Made by a program: the position numbers and the translations under genes | In this document: positions 35,703-44,425 of the stretch, piece by piece | Layout: the number at the start of each line of letters is the position of its first letter | Position numbering within the stretch: the stretch's first letter is position 1 | The notes under the pieces: generated by a model | Seen by the model: only the letters and a program-made list of their open reading frames with translations | Databases searched by the model: none | Told to the model about the DNA's origin: nothing | Assembly (NCBI GenBank): GCA_963738025.1 | Contig: CAVTWA010000011.1 | Location: forward strand, 682,001-746,000 | From: 20CM-2-55-15 sp963738025 | GTDB lineage: Bacteria; Acidobacteriota; Terriglobia; 20CM-2-55-15 | Length of the DNA: 64,000 bases | Reading direction: 5' to 3'

Positions 35703-36284
35703 ATGAGAATATTTCTTGCCGGCGCCTCCGGCGTGATTGGGCAGCGTTTGATTCCAAGGTTGCTTCAGGCCGGACACGTAGTCGGCGGCCTGACGCGCTC
35801 GCCCAGGAAAACGGAGTTACTGAGCCACCTCGGTGCCGAACCGATTCTTTGTGATGTCTTCGACCGGCAAGCACTTATCGAAGCGGTTCGTGACTTCAAA
35901 CCGGACGTCGTGCTGAACGAGCTGACCGATCTGCCGGATGATGCGACGCAGATCAGTGATCTCGCGGATCGGAATGCTCGCATGCGAACTGAGGGAACCC
36001 GGAATCTGATCGAGGCCGCGCGGCGGAGCGGCTCGCCGAAAATTCTGGCGCAAAGCGTCGCATGGCAATTACCTGATGGGCCCGATGCCCGGGCTGTTGC
36101 AGAACTGGAGCGGTCCGTTCTCGGCGAGGGCGGCGTTGTGCTGCGCTATGGACAGTTCTATGGGCCCGGCACCTATTACGAGGAGCGACCACCCAAGGGA
36201 CCTCGGGTTGATATCGACCGAGCTGCCGAACGAACGGTAGAGGCGCTGGGCGAACCAACAGGCGTCGTCGTCATTATCGACTGA
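35703..36284 (+). CDS. NAD(P)-dependent epimerase/dehydratase-like SDR (short form)
   Basis: 193 residues from ATG 35703. The Rossmann start is MRIFLAGASGVIGQRL (GxxGxxG), with the acidic/second-loop LTRSPRKTELLSHLGAEPI, and DVVLNELTDLPDD and NLIEAARRSG as expected for extended SDRs of the NmrA/YeeZ-like group. The catalytic YxxxK is not evident, and the length is short against ~300. It may therefore be truncated or a regulator-type SDR. Island cargo. Confidence 0.75.
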   Translation: MRIFLAGASGVIGQRLIPRLLQAGHVVGGLTRSPRKTELLSHLGAEPILCDVFDRQALIEAVRDFKPDVVLNELTDLPDDATQISDLADRNARMRTEGTRNLIEAARRSGSPKILAQSVAWQLPDGPDARAVAELERSVLGEGGVVLRYGQFYGPGTYYEERPPKGPRVDIDRAAERTVEALGEPTGVVVIID

Positions 36285-36497
36285 GCGCCGCGACCGCGAA
36301 GCGGGCCGACCGTCCGAGCTGCGTTGAATCCTGAATGAATGAGATCCTGGCCGGACTACAACGAAGCCGCGTTTCTGCGCTGCGCGCTTTGCACAGGGGC
36401 CCTACTCTCTCGCGGTTGCCGACCGCTATTGACCCGCTTGCCGTTGCCGCGTGAAACACAAGAAAACAGTCAACCTTAACGTTGAGAGGACCAGAGA

Positions 36498-36908
36498 ATG
36501 AACAAGATGGTATTGTTTCTGTTAATGGCATTTAGCAGCGTACTCGCGTTTAACAGCGCTAGTGCCCAGGTCGGAAAAGTGACACGTCTGATGACCAAAG
36601 ATCTTCCCGATGTGCCTGGAAAGGAAGGGATGATCGAAACCGTCGCGTTCGCTCCCGGCGAGGTCTCTCATCCACATCGACATAACGCAGATGTCTTTGT
36701 GTATGTCCTAGAAGGAAGCATCATTACTCAAGTGAAGGGTGGTAGCCCCCAGACAGTTCACGCCGGCGACGTCTTTTACGAATCGCCCACGGATATACAC
36801 AGCGTGAGTCGCAATGCCAGTCAGACGCAACCCGCGAAACTGCTCGTCTTCTATGTGAAAGCGAAAGGAACTCCGCCAACTGAGCTTGTGCGGGAGGGGG
36901 AAAGGTAA
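36498..36908 (+). CDS. exported single-domain cupin protein
   Basis: 136 residues from ATG 36498 after AGAGGA. A signal peptide (MVLFLLMAFSSVLAFNSASA) leads to a cupin with metal ligands in HPHRHNADVFVYVLEGSI and the second His in ESPTDIHSVSRNAS. Such secreted cupins may bind metals or small phenolics. Function undetermined. It lies 214 bp after the SDR gene. Confidence 0.8.
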   Translation: MNKMVLFLLMAFSSVLAFNSASAQVGKVTRLMTKDLPDVPGKEGMIETVAFAPGEVSHPHRHNADVFVYVLEGSIITQVKGGSPQTVHAGDVFYESPTDIHSVSRNASQTQPAKLLVFYVKAKGTPPTELVREGER

Positions 36909-37306
36909 TGTCTCTCACGAACTCGTAGGAAATGGCATGCCCGCGATGTTGGGGCTCGGCCTGAAGAAGCGGCTTCGTGAACGTCGGTTCACAGCGGTTC
37001 TCAGTTGACGTGTCGCTAAACCGGAAACTGACGCTGGCACACAATCACGTGATTTCGAACCAAGCTCCTGATGCGTGCCGGCGGTAGCATTTTCAGCGTG
37101 AAAATATGGATCGTGCGGCGGGGTTTTTTGTGCCACTGCGGTGTTGATGTGCAGCGTTGCGCAATCCGCAACAACTAGGCGGGAAGGCTGGCTCGTTGGT
37201 TCTTTCGGCGCGAACGAAAACTCTCACGAGTTGTCCCGGCCCGACCCACGGCGCCAGAGCGTTTACGCCTTTACCGCATCGGTATTGACCAAACACGCCA
37301 GAGTGA

Positions 37307-37939
37307 ATCACCATCCTTGCAAATTTCTTCACGCCACCAGGCCCTCTCGCGTCATCGGTCGAAAACGCCCAAAGCAACGATTCGCGGAACAAGTTTTTCG
37401 AACTTGAACTCGCGGCCCAGTTCTCTCAATCGGGCGTGAAAATTGTGGGCTTTGATGATGTTCAAATTGAGTTCGACGGCTGTCGATATTTCATCGAATG
37501 CAAACGGCCATTCTTTGACCGAAGATTTGAGGACAATCTCGGGAAGGCTTATGACCAACTCGCTAAAAGTTTGAACCGTCCCAATGATCGGGCCCTGGCT
37601 GCAATCGCTCTGGAAAAGGTGATTGCCGTCGATGATTCAATTCAGGACCTCGACTCATCGCCTGCGGCACTAGTGTTTGCGAAGTCCACTATTGATGAAC
37701 TTAGGCCGCGAATCATTGGATCCGGAACGACTAAGGACATTCGGACTGTCGGCATCCTCTTTATCACGCGCTTTTTGATGCACACGAAGACGGCCGGCAC
37801 TCTCGCGATGAACTATCTTCTCGGCACCGTCCCACTCGGTTATGGCGGGTCGGACTCGACTGCTGAAGGTTCACGTTTATTGCGGTTGACTGCGAAGGTC
37901 CACGACAACTTCCAATCAATGGATACCGGTTTCCACTGA
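37307..37939 (+). pseudogene. PD-(D/E)XK nuclease-like protein, 5'-truncated
   Basis: The frame is open from 37307 with no start codon before GTG 37436. It carries LANFFTPPGPLASSVENAQ, NKFFELELAAQFSQSG and the nuclease core GFDDVQIEFDG...YFIECKRP (D-ExK pattern). Upstream homologous-looking coding continues in another frame (RLYRIGIDQTRQ). The gene is therefore probably frameshifted and lacks its N-terminus. It may derive from a restriction or defence gene. Confidence 0.5.
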
Positions 37940-38232
37940 GACCAGTTGAGATCCGATTCATCGAGTTCGGTCTCCAAATCGGAATCGACCGCTTCCTGAA
38001 TGGGCGGATATTGTCCGACCTTCTGGAAGTGCCAAATCGTTCGATCCTGCGGATTGTTCTTCTTCTGTGCTTCCCAGAGGAAATACACGGTAGCTTCGGA
38101 TTTCGTGCCGTTCCTACATTGGAAAATTGCATCGGTCAGGCCCACGGCTCTCCATTGTCGGCGGCCAAAAGCCGCTGTTGGCTCAACAACTGAATCCGCG
38201 CCACTGTAAGCCGCAACCGTATACAGCGGCAT
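37840..38232 (-). CDS. hypothetical protein (130 aa)
   Basis: ATG 38232. The composition is protein-like (DAIFQCRNGTKSEATVYFL, DRTIWHFQKVGQYPPIQEA, LETELDESDLNWSQW), but it overlaps the 3' end of the opposite nuclease-like frame by 100 bp and has a poorly spaced ribosome site. It is adjacent to the tRNA end of the island. No family. Confidence 0.4.
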   Translation of the reverse strand: MPLYTVAAYSGADSVVEPTAAFGRRQWRAVGLTDAIFQCRNGTKSEATVYFLWEAQKKNNPQDRTIWHFQKVGQYPPIQEAVDSDLETELDESDLNWSQWKPVSIDWKLSWTFAVNRNKREPSAVESDPP

Positions 38233-38417
38233 CCTTAGGATCGATGCGAGAATTTCACGAGGCTGGTTTCTGAAGTTAAGTTTTTGACGTTTGCCACAGG
38301 CGTTACTCGGTGTCCACCGATTAAAGGGCAGTCATCTCAGCTACCACCGGCCGATTGTTAACCGACACGTTAACCGAAGCCTTTTTTGAGCTCCCTAAAA
38401 CTCTTGTAAGTTGTTGA

Positions 38418-38490
38418 TGAGCCGTGCTGGACTCGAACCAGCGACCCTCTCATTAAAAGTGAGATGCTCTGCCAACTGAGCTAACGGCCC
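38418..38490 (-). tRNA. tRNA-Lys (anticodon TTT)
   Basis: On the minus strand it runs from GGGCCGTTAGCTCAGTTGGC through the anticodon loop CTTTTAA to the T loop GGTTCGAGTCC and acceptor ACGGCTC with discriminator A. The acceptor stem pairs 7/7 with one G-U. CCA is not encoded. Its 3' 42 bases are copied at 24296-24337. Confidence 0.96.
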
Positions 38491-38547
38491 GACGACCCAA
38501 AAGGATATCACGGGAAACAAAAGGCTGGTCCTCTCGTCGAATGAAAT

Positions 38548-38748
38548 ATGCAGTTAGAAATTAGCGATTCGGAAAGAACATTTCTGCTGGAACTCGTTGA
38601 TTCGGCGTCGCGGACGATCCTGCATGAACTCGACCACACGGATTCGCGTGAATACAGGAAGAAACTCCAGGACCGTATTCGGATCCTCGAGCACCTTGCC
38701 AGGAAAATCAGTCAATCACAGGAAGAGCACAACGCCCAGACCGTCTGA
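38548..38748 (+). CDS. hypothetical helical protein (66 aa)
   Basis: ATG 38548. The sequence SERTFLLELVDSASRTILHEL and LQDRIRILEHLARKISQSQEE predicts a two-helix hairpin. This resembles small unnamed acidobacterial proteins. No ribosome site is evident. It is convergent with leuD, 3 bp away. Confidence 0.6.
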   Translation: MQLEISDSERTFLLELVDSASRTILHELDHTDSREYRKKLQDRIRILEHLARKISQSQEEHNAQTV

Positions 38749-38751
38749 GCG

Positions 38752-39288
38752 TTATGCGCTTCTTGTGGTTTCCTTGCCTTCAAAAGCCTTGATGGCCGAA
38801 TCGTGTTTCAGGATGTAGCCGATCTCGTCCAGCCCTTCCAGGATGCATGTCTTTGAAAATGAATCGATGGCAAACTGAACCGTAGGACCGTTCTCGACAG
38901 CGAACGTCTGCGCGGCCAGGTCGATCGTCACAGCAGTTCCCGGTTTCAGCAGGGCGTGCGTCGCAGCGTCGACCACGATCGGAAGCAGCCCGTTTTTCAA
39001 GCTGTTCTGCCGGAAAATATCCGCAAAGCTCGTCGAAACGACAGCTTTGAATCCGAAATCCGCCAGCGCCCAGACGGCGTGTTCGCGTGAGCTGCCGCAG
39101 GCGAAATTATCACCCGCCACGAGAACCTGCGGCCCCTTCTCCACTTTGCTGCGGAAATCCGGACGGTCCTCGAAAAGATGGTCGCCAATGCCGACTTTGT
39201 CGGTGACCTTCAGGAAACGCGCCGGAATGATCTGATCCGTATCGATATTGATCTGCGGCAAAACCACAACGCGGGAAGAGATCTTCAC
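38752..39288 (-). CDS. leuD: 3-isopropylmalate dehydratase small subunit
   Basis: 178 residues, GTG start 39288, overlapping the leuC stop by 4 bases. It shows DTDQIIPARFLK, VLVAGDNFACGSSREHAVWAL and ADIFRQNSLKNGLLPIV: the swivelling aconitase domain with the substrate-binding Ser/Arg in GSSREHA. With LeuC it interconverts 2- and 3-isopropylmalate in leucine synthesis. Confidence 0.95.
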   Translation of the reverse strand: MKISSRVVVLPQINIDTDQIIPARFLKVTDKVGIGDHLFEDRPDFRSKVEKGPQVLVAGDNFACGSSREHAVWALADFGFKAVVSTSFADIFRQNSLKNGLLPIVVDAATHALLKPGTAVTIDLAAQTFAVENGPTVQFAIDSFSKTCILEGLDEIGYILKHDSAIKAFEGKETTRSA

Positions 39289-40670
39289 GCGACACCTCCA
39301 TAACGGCGGGGATCGGCGACACGGCCTTCGACAGCGCTTGCCGCCGCCGTCAAAGGTGATGCCAGAAGAGTCCGCGAGCCCTTTCCCTGCCGTCCTTCAA
39401 AATTCCGATTGCTGGTACTGACAGCGGTTTTCCCGGCCGGCACCGCATCGCCGTTCATGGCAATGCACATACTGCAGCCGGCTTCGCGCCACTCGGCGCC
39501 GGCGTCTTTGAAGATCCGGTCCAGACCCTCGGCCTCCGCCTGACGCTTGATTTCATACGAGCCCGGTACGACGAGCATGCGCACCCCGGGACTCACCTTG
39601 CGTCCACGAATGACGCGCGCTGCATTCTGCAGATCCGATAAACGGCTGTTGGTGCAGCTGCCGATGAAAACAACATCGATCGGATGGCCCATCAGCGCCT
39701 GCCCCGGTTCCAGCGCCATGTATTTGAGCGCGGCTGCGTCCGCTTCGCCGGAAGGCTGGGGAACACGGCCACTGATCGGAATACTCATGGCGGGATTCGT
39801 GCCGTAAGTGATCATCGGCTCGAGCGATCCCACATCGATGGTGACGCTCTTGTCAAAGTGAGCGCCCTCGTCACTGGGAAGCTGCTTCCAGCGAGCCAGC
39901 GCCGCATCCCATTCCTGGCCTTCTGGCGCAAACTGACGTCCGGCCAGATATTGGAACGTGGTGTCGTCGGGCGCAATCAGTCCCGCTCGCGCGCCGCCTT
40001 CGATGGCCATATTGCAGATGGTCATGCGGGCCTCCATATCGAGAGCGCGGATAGCGGAACCGCAGAACTCGAACACCGAGCCGGTGCCGCCGCCGGTTCC
40101 GACCTTGCCGATCAGGGCCAGGATCATATCCTTTGCCGTCACCCCCGGCTGCAGCCGGCCGTCGAAGTTCACGCGAAAGTTCTTCGATTTGCGCTGGAGC
40201 AGACACTGGGTGGTCAGGACCATTTCCACTTCGCTGGTCCCGATACCGTGGGCCAATGCGCCGAAGGCTCCATGTGTCGAGGTGTGGCTGTCGCCGCAAA
40301 CCAATGTGCGTCCGGGTTGAGTCAGACCGAGTTCGGGCCCGATGACGTGGACGATGCCTTGTTTCGGGCTGTTGAGATCGAACAGCGGAACGCCGAACTC
40401 GGCGCAGTTCGCGGCAAGCGTGCGGACCTGGTTGGCGGCCATTTCGTCAAAGCCGGTAAGAGAACGGCTGTTGGTCGGAATGGAGTGGTCCATCGTCCCG
40501 AAGGTTTTATCGGTCCGGCGCACCTTCAGGCCGCGCTTCTTAAGGCCGGAGAAGGCCTGAGGCGTTGTCACCTCGTGAATGAGGTGCATGTCGATGTAGA
40601 TAATGGCGGGAGCGTCGGTTTCCGGGACAACGATATGCGCGTCCCAGATTTTGTCATAAAGAGTTTTCAT
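39285..40670 (-). CDS. leuC: 3-isopropylmalate dehydratase large subunit
   Basis: 461 residues from ATG 40670 after AGGA. The 4Fe-4S cysteine ligands are in VCGDSHTSTHGAFG, FIGSCTNSRLSDL and EAGCSMCIAMNGD. The catalytic Asp/His region is LIHEVTTPQAFSGL. Length is normal (~465). It is coupled to leuD. The ~120 bp gap from leuB holds a short CCCCGCCTAA palindrome at 40714-40738. Confidence 0.96.
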   Translation of the reverse strand: MKTLYDKIWDAHIVVPETDAPAIIYIDMHLIHEVTTPQAFSGLKKRGLKVRRTDKTFGTMDHSIPTNSRSLTGFDEMAANQVRTLAANCAEFGVPLFDLNSPKQGIVHVIGPELGLTQPGRTLVCGDSHTSTHGAFGALAHGIGTSEVEMVLTTQCLLQRKSKNFRVNFDGRLQPGVTAKDMILALIGKVGTGGGTGSVFEFCGSAIRALDMEARMTICNMAIEGGARAGLIAPDDTTFQYLAGRQFAPEGQEWDAALARWKQLPSDEGAHFDKSVTIDVGSLEPMITYGTNPAMSIPISGRVPQPSGEADAAALKYMALEPGQALMGHPIDVVFIGSCTNSRLSDLQNAARVIRGRKVSPGVRMLVVPGSYEIKRQAEAEGLDRIFKDAGAEWREAGCSMCIAMNGDAVPAGKTAVSTSNRNFEGRQGKGSRTLLASPLTAAASAVEGRVADPRRYGGVA

Positions 40671-40794
40671 AGATTCCTGTTGGCCGAAGTTGGTCGGGCG
40701 ATGTAAAGAGCAAAGTCCCCGCCTAACTGAGGCGGGGAGTGGCCGCATCTCAATGTACCGCCATAGTCAACTCCGTCGCTTTGGTCCAACACAC

Positions 40795-41886
40795 TCAGGT
40801 TGCATCGGGCATGCGGATGTAATCGCAGATGAGTTCGCCCATTTCTTTGGTTGAAACGATCCGCTCTTTGATTTTTTCACGGCCGCTGCGGCTCTTCAGA
40901 TCGGGAGTTCGATAGCCGCGGCTCAATACTTTCACGATGGCGCGTTCCAGTTTCGTGGCTTCACGAGGAAGTTCGAGCGAGTGCTCGAGCAACATTGCGG
41001 CCGATGAAATGGCGCCCAGCGGATTTGCAATGCTTTTGCCGGCGATGTCCGGAGCGGAGCCATGCACCGGTTCATACAGACCGACGGCGCCGCCGATACT
41101 TGCGGATGGCAGCAGGCCGAGACTTCCCGCCAGCATCGAAGCCTCATCGCTGAGAATGTCGCCGAACATGTTGTTGGTGAGAATGACATCGAACTGGGTC
41201 GGTTTGGCGATGAGCTGCATCGCGCAATTGTCGACATACATGTTTTGGAACGCGACATCGGGAAACTGCTTCGCGATTTCGGTACACGTTCGCCGCCACA
41301 GCACCGAGGACTCCAGCACATTCGCTTTATCGACGGATGTGACCCGCCGCCGGCGATGGCGCGCCAGCTTAAAGGCAACCCGCGCAATACGCGTGACTTC
41401 ATCGCGGCTGTAGATCTCGGTGTTGAAGGCATGGTCGTCTTCGATGCCCCGCGGCGATCCGAAGTAGATGCCGCCCAGCAGCTCCCGGACAATAACAAGG
41501 TCTACGCCGCGGACCGAATCCCGTCGTAAGGGTGAGCTGTCCACCAGGGCCTCGAAAACGGTGACCGGACGAAGGTTGGCGTAATTCCCGAGCAGCTTGC
41601 GCAAATCGAGAAGGCCGTTTTCACACTTCTTTCCGGGAGGCAGGTGATCGTATTTCGGATCACCGACAGCGCCCAGGAAAACGGCGTTGGCTTTCAGGCA
41701 GAGATCTCGAGTGGCCTGCGGCAGCGGCTCGCCATGACGTTCGATGGCGACGCCTCCGATATCTCCCTCGATGAATTCGAATTCGTGGTTGTGCTCACTG
41801 GCAATGACTTCCAGAACCCGGCGCGCTTCTCGCAATACTTCCGGGCCTACGCCATCACCGGGCAGCCACGCTATGACTGCTTTCAT
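40795..41886 (-). CDS. leuB: 3-isopropylmalate dehydrogenase
   Basis: 363 residues from ATG 41886, overlapping the end of leuA by 32 bp. Motifs: LPGDGVGPEV, RKLLGNYANLRPV, the catalytic Tyr in GGIYFGSPRG, Lys/Asp in VDKANVLESS and YVDNCAMQLI, and the metal-site Asp in NMFGDILSDEASM, with GSAPDIAGKSIANP. It oxidises and decarboxylates 3-isopropylmalate with NAD. Confidence 0.96.
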   Translation of the reverse strand: MKAVIAWLPGDGVGPEVLREARRVLEVIASEHNHEFEFIEGDIGGVAIERHGEPLPQATRDLCLKANAVFLGAVGDPKYDHLPPGKKCENGLLDLRKLLGNYANLRPVTVFEALVDSSPLRRDSVRGVDLVIVRELLGGIYFGSPRGIEDDHAFNTEIYSRDEVTRIARVAFKLARHRRRRVTSVDKANVLESSVLWRRTCTEIAKQFPDVAFQNMYVDNCAMQLIAKPTQFDVILTNNMFGDILSDEASMLAGSLGLLPSASIGGAVGLYEPVHGSAPDIAGKSIANPLGAISSAAMLLEHSLELPREATKLERAIVKVLSRGYRTPDLKSRSGREKIKERIVSTKEMGELICDYIRMPDAT

Positions 41887-43018
41887 GAATCGAAATTAAA
41901 TCCTGATCTTCTACTCTCTTCTTCCGGTCGGCGACTTCCAGAAATTTCACGTAAGCTTTCTCGAGCTGTTCCCGTGTCAACGTGTAGCCGAGTTCGCGGT
42001 AGCGCGCTTCGAGCGCGTGGCGGCCGGAGTGCTTGCCGAGGACAATCATGCTGCGCGGAACGCCGACGCGTTCCGGGGACATGATTTCGTAGGTTACAGC
42101 ATTCTTCAGCATACCATCCTGATGGATGCCGGCTTCGTGGGCAAACGCATTCGCGCCGACGATGGCTTTATTGACCTGGACGTCCTTGCCCGTCAATTCG
42201 CAAAGCAACTGGCTCGAGCGATAGAGTTCTTCGGTTTTCACTCCGGTCGTCACGTTGTAATACCGCTTGCGCGTGTCGAGCGCCATCACGATCTCTTCGA
42301 GCGCAGCGTTGCCGGCGCGTTCACCGATACCGTTCAGGGCGCACTCCACCTGCCGGGCCCCGTTTTCAATCGCCGCCAGACTGTTGGCAACGGCGAGGCC
42401 GAGATCGTCATGACAATGCGTGCTGATCGTAATGCGATCCGAATTCTTCAAGCGCTCGCGCAGCGTGCGGATCAACTGGCCGTATTCGGCCGGTGTCTGA
42501 TAGCCCACGGTGTCCGGGACGTTCACGATCGTTGCACCCGCATCAACCACCGCATCGAAAATCGTGCAGAGATAATTGATTTCAGTGCGGCCTGCATCTT
42601 CAGCCGAAAACTCGACCTCGCCGCAGAGCTTCCGCGCGCGTTCGACGGCCTTTACGGCGATGTCCAATGCCTCGCCGCGCGTCTTGTTGAATTTGTATTT
42701 CAAGTGAATGTCGCTGGTCGCCAGGAATGTATGGATGCGGGGACGAGCGGCGCCTTCCAGCGCCTGCCAGCACTTGTCGATATCGGCAGGTACGGCGCGC
42801 GCAAGGCCGGCGACAGTGACCGTGCGAATTTCGGCGGAGATCTTCTTGACGGCTTCGAAGTCGCCTTCCGACGCGATGGGAAATCCGGCTTCGATGATGT
42901 CCACCTGCAGCCGTTCGAGCTGGCGCGCCATCCGCAGCTTCTCTTCAACATTCATGCTGAAGCCGGGAGCCTGCTCCCCATCTCTTAACGTCGTATCGAA
43001 GATTGAAATTCGTTCCAT
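41855..43018 (-). CDS. leuA: 2-isopropylmalate synthase, short form without regulatory domain
   Basis: 387 residues from ATG 43018 after AAGGAG. The TIM-barrel HMGL-like domain is complete: FDTTLRDGEQAPGFSMN, HCHDDLGLAVANSLAA, NGIGERAGNAALEEIVMAL. The linker follows (GKHSGRHALEARYRELG), and the protein ends with DQDLISIHESSHS, where longer LeuA proteins (~510) begin the C-terminal leucine-binding domain. Feedback inhibition is therefore probably absent or different. The 3' end overlaps leuB, so the short form may be native. Confidence 0.93.
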   Translation of the reverse strand: MERISIFDTTLRDGEQAPGFSMNVEEKLRMARQLERLQVDIIEAGFPIASEGDFEAVKKISAEIRTVTVAGLARAVPADIDKCWQALEGAARPRIHTFLATSDIHLKYKFNKTRGEALDIAVKAVERARKLCGEVEFSAEDAGRTEINYLCTIFDAVVDAGATIVNVPDTVGYQTPAEYGQLIRTLRERLKNSDRITISTHCHDDLGLAVANSLAAIENGARQVECALNGIGERAGNAALEEIVMALDTRKRYYNVTTGVKTEELYRSSQLLCELTGKDVQVNKAIVGANAFAHEAGIHQDGMLKNAVTYEIMSPERVGVPRSMIVLGKHSGRHALEARYRELGYTLTREQLEKAYVKFLEVADRKKRVEDQDLISIHESSHSVAAR

Positions 43019-43029
43019 TCGTTGTCTCC

Positions 43030-43647
43030 TTAATGCGCTGCGGCCTTGACGGCGCGGTGCTCGGCCCAGGCTCCCCCGAGGATGCCCTGCAAAAATATCT
43101 GCTGAAAAGTTTCGACGATTTCTTCGCGCGAGCTCGAACCTGACGGCTTGTACCATTGATACGTCCAGTTCAGCATTCCAAGCAGGGCGAAAGCGGCAAG
43201 TTTCGGATTCACGTCCTTGACTTCGTATTTCTGGACGACGTCGCCGACGAGCTTCGTCGTCATCCGGACGTATTCCTTTTTCCGGCGGTTGATTCGCGTC
43301 CGGTCGGACGCGGAAAGCGTCTTGCACTCATGCAGCAGGCCCGTGACTTCCAGGTTCCGCTCTTCAAGAACGAGACGCAAATGCCGGTCGATCATCGCCT
43401 TAAGGCGGTCGAGAGGGTCGGCAATCGAATCCAGCGGCTTCAGAACGTACGATTCGGTGAAATCGAGTCCCGAATCCAGGACGGTGAAAAGCAAGCTCTC
43501 CTTGCTGGATACGTGATGGTAGAGACCGGCCTTGGTGAGCCCTGCCGCCGTTGCGACATCGCTCATCGAGGTATTGTCGTAGCCTTTGCGGTGAAAGACC
43601 TCAGCGGCCACTTCAAACACAGTTTTTTTGGGCTTCTTCGAGTTCAT
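43030..43647 (-). CDS. TetR/AcrR family transcriptional regulator
   Basis: 205 residues from ATG 43647. The HTH is VFEVAAEVFHRKGYDNTSM, DVATAAGLTKAGLYHHVSS, a clear TetR N-terminus (TKAGLYHHVSSKESLL). The C-terminal ligand domain is of the FadR/AcrR_C type. It lies 11 bp upstream of leuA in the same operon. An operator-like palindrome (43653-43676) sits 5 bp before its start. It likely represses itself and, by read-through, leuABCD. The ligand is unknown. Confidence 0.92.
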   Translation of the reverse strand: MNSKKPKKTVFEVAAEVFHRKGYDNTSMSDVATAAGLTKAGLYHHVSSKESLLFTVLDSGLDFTESYVLKPLDSIADPLDRLKAMIDRHLRLVLEERNLEVTGLLHECKTLSASDRTRINRRKKEYVRMTTKLVGDVVQKYEVKDVNPKLAAFALLGMLNWTYQWYKPSGSSSREEIVETFQQIFLQGILGGAWAEHRAVKAAAH

Positions 43648-43652
43648 GAATC

Positions 43653-43676
43653 AACCTACCGACCGATCGGTAGGTT
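43653..43676. promoter_or_regulatory. TetR-type operator palindrome
   Basis: aacctaccga-ccga-tcggtaggtt is a perfect palindrome with the CCGACCGATCGG-like centre seen at FadR/PsrA-type TetR sites. It is placed directly upstream of the tetR start codon, so binding would block the operon. Confidence 0.75.
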
Positions 43677-43706
43677 AATCGAAGAAGGAGGTCGAGGTCA
43701 AGGGAA

Positions 43707-43785
43707 GGAATGAATAAGCCACGAATTGAACGAATTAAACGAATTGAATTCGTTAAATTCGTTCAATTCGTGGCTTATTCATTCC
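43707..43785. repeat. 65-bp palindrome, copy 2 (extended arms)
   Basis: The core 43714-43778 is identical to the copies at 22414 and 44426. The arms extend here through ggaatga/tcattcc to 43707-43785. It covers the stop codon of the MOSC gene and lies upstream of tetR. Confidence 0.93.
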
Positions 43786-44417
43786 CCCAGGAGCGAGTGA
43801 AAATGCTCACGCCAGGATTGCGCCAGTCCCCGGGCGGACAGAGCGTGCTCGATCTGCGCACGGCCGGGTCTCTTTTCTATATAGAGGTCCGTGATCTCAC
43901 GAATCGTAACTCGATGCGGCTCCCGCTTGACCGGAACGATGGCATCGCCGGCCTCGAGGACGCCCTCTTGAAGGACCCGGAAGTAAAATCCGGTCCGGCG
44001 GCTATGAAGAAAGCGCTTGATGATGTCGTCGCGTTGAAATTTTGCCGCGAGTTTGAAACAGGGCAGGCGTGGCTGCGTGACCTCGAACACGGCCGTGCCG
44101 ATTCCCAGCTGATCCCCGATACTGAGGCTCTCTTCGTCCAGACCTTCGACGGTCAGGTTCTCGCCAAATGCTCCCCATGGCAAGTCCTCGCCAAGTTCCT
44201 GCTGCCAGAACGGATAGTGCTCGGACGGATAGGCATAAACGGCCTTGTCCACCCCGCCATGGACCGCCAGATTCGCCTGGCGATCGCCGTCGAGATTCAG
44301 GGTGCGGACCCGCACCGGTCCGGTTACTGGCGTTTTGAATATTCCCGTCGCCACCATCCGGTCGCCGATTGGCACTTCCCGGGGTAGCCCGACATTCAGG
44401 GAAATCAGCTTGAGCAT
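43779..44417 (-). CDS. MOSC-domain protein (YiiM-like)
   Basis: 212 residues from ATG 44417. Motifs: VHGGVDKAVYAYPSEHYPFW, GAFGENLTVEGLDEE and the conserved Cys in TQPRLPCFKLAAKF. The C-terminal alpha region follows. The family handles sulfur on molybdenum cofactor; YiiM/YcbX-type members reduce N-hydroxylated bases. No ribosome site is visible, as a 65 bp palindrome ends 8 bp upstream. Another copy overlaps its stop, so the gene is bracketed by identical repeats. Confidence 0.9.
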   Translation of the reverse strand: MLKLISLNVGLPREVPIGDRMVATGIFKTPVTGPVRVRTLNLDGDRQANLAVHGGVDKAVYAYPSEHYPFWQQELGEDLPWGAFGENLTVEGLDEESLSIGDQLGIGTAVFEVTQPRLPCFKLAAKFQRDDIIKRFLHSRRTGFYFRVLQEGVLEAGDAIVPVKREPHRVTIREITDLYIEKRPGRAQIEHALSARGLAQSWREHFHSLLGE

Positions 44418-44425
44418 GGAAAATA

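Larger units (their letters stand above)
24296..38459. mobile_element. putative 14-kb genomic island at tRNA-Lys
   Basis: It is bounded by the 42 bp direct repeat (24296-24337 and 38418-38459). Inside are IS21 and IS3 elements, a group II intron fragment, ardC, tiny unknown genes, broken genes and long non-coding stretches. Outside are ordinary single-copy genes, including a leu operon directly after the tRNA. No integrase gene is visible, so the island is probably decayed or was mobilised in trans. Stretches with no supportable gene include 24338-24590, 27796-28199, 30556-30894, 35187-35702 and 36909-37306. Confidence 0.65.

Noticed and set aside
37141..37407. An 88-residue plus-strand frame before the nuclease-like pseudogene
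   Set aside because: The protein-like continuation of the nuclease fragment is in a different frame, and this one shows no family features.
42017..42988. A 323-residue plus-strand frame opposite leuA
   Set aside because: It is the antisense shadow of a well-conserved enzyme, favoured by high GC. It has no homology signal.
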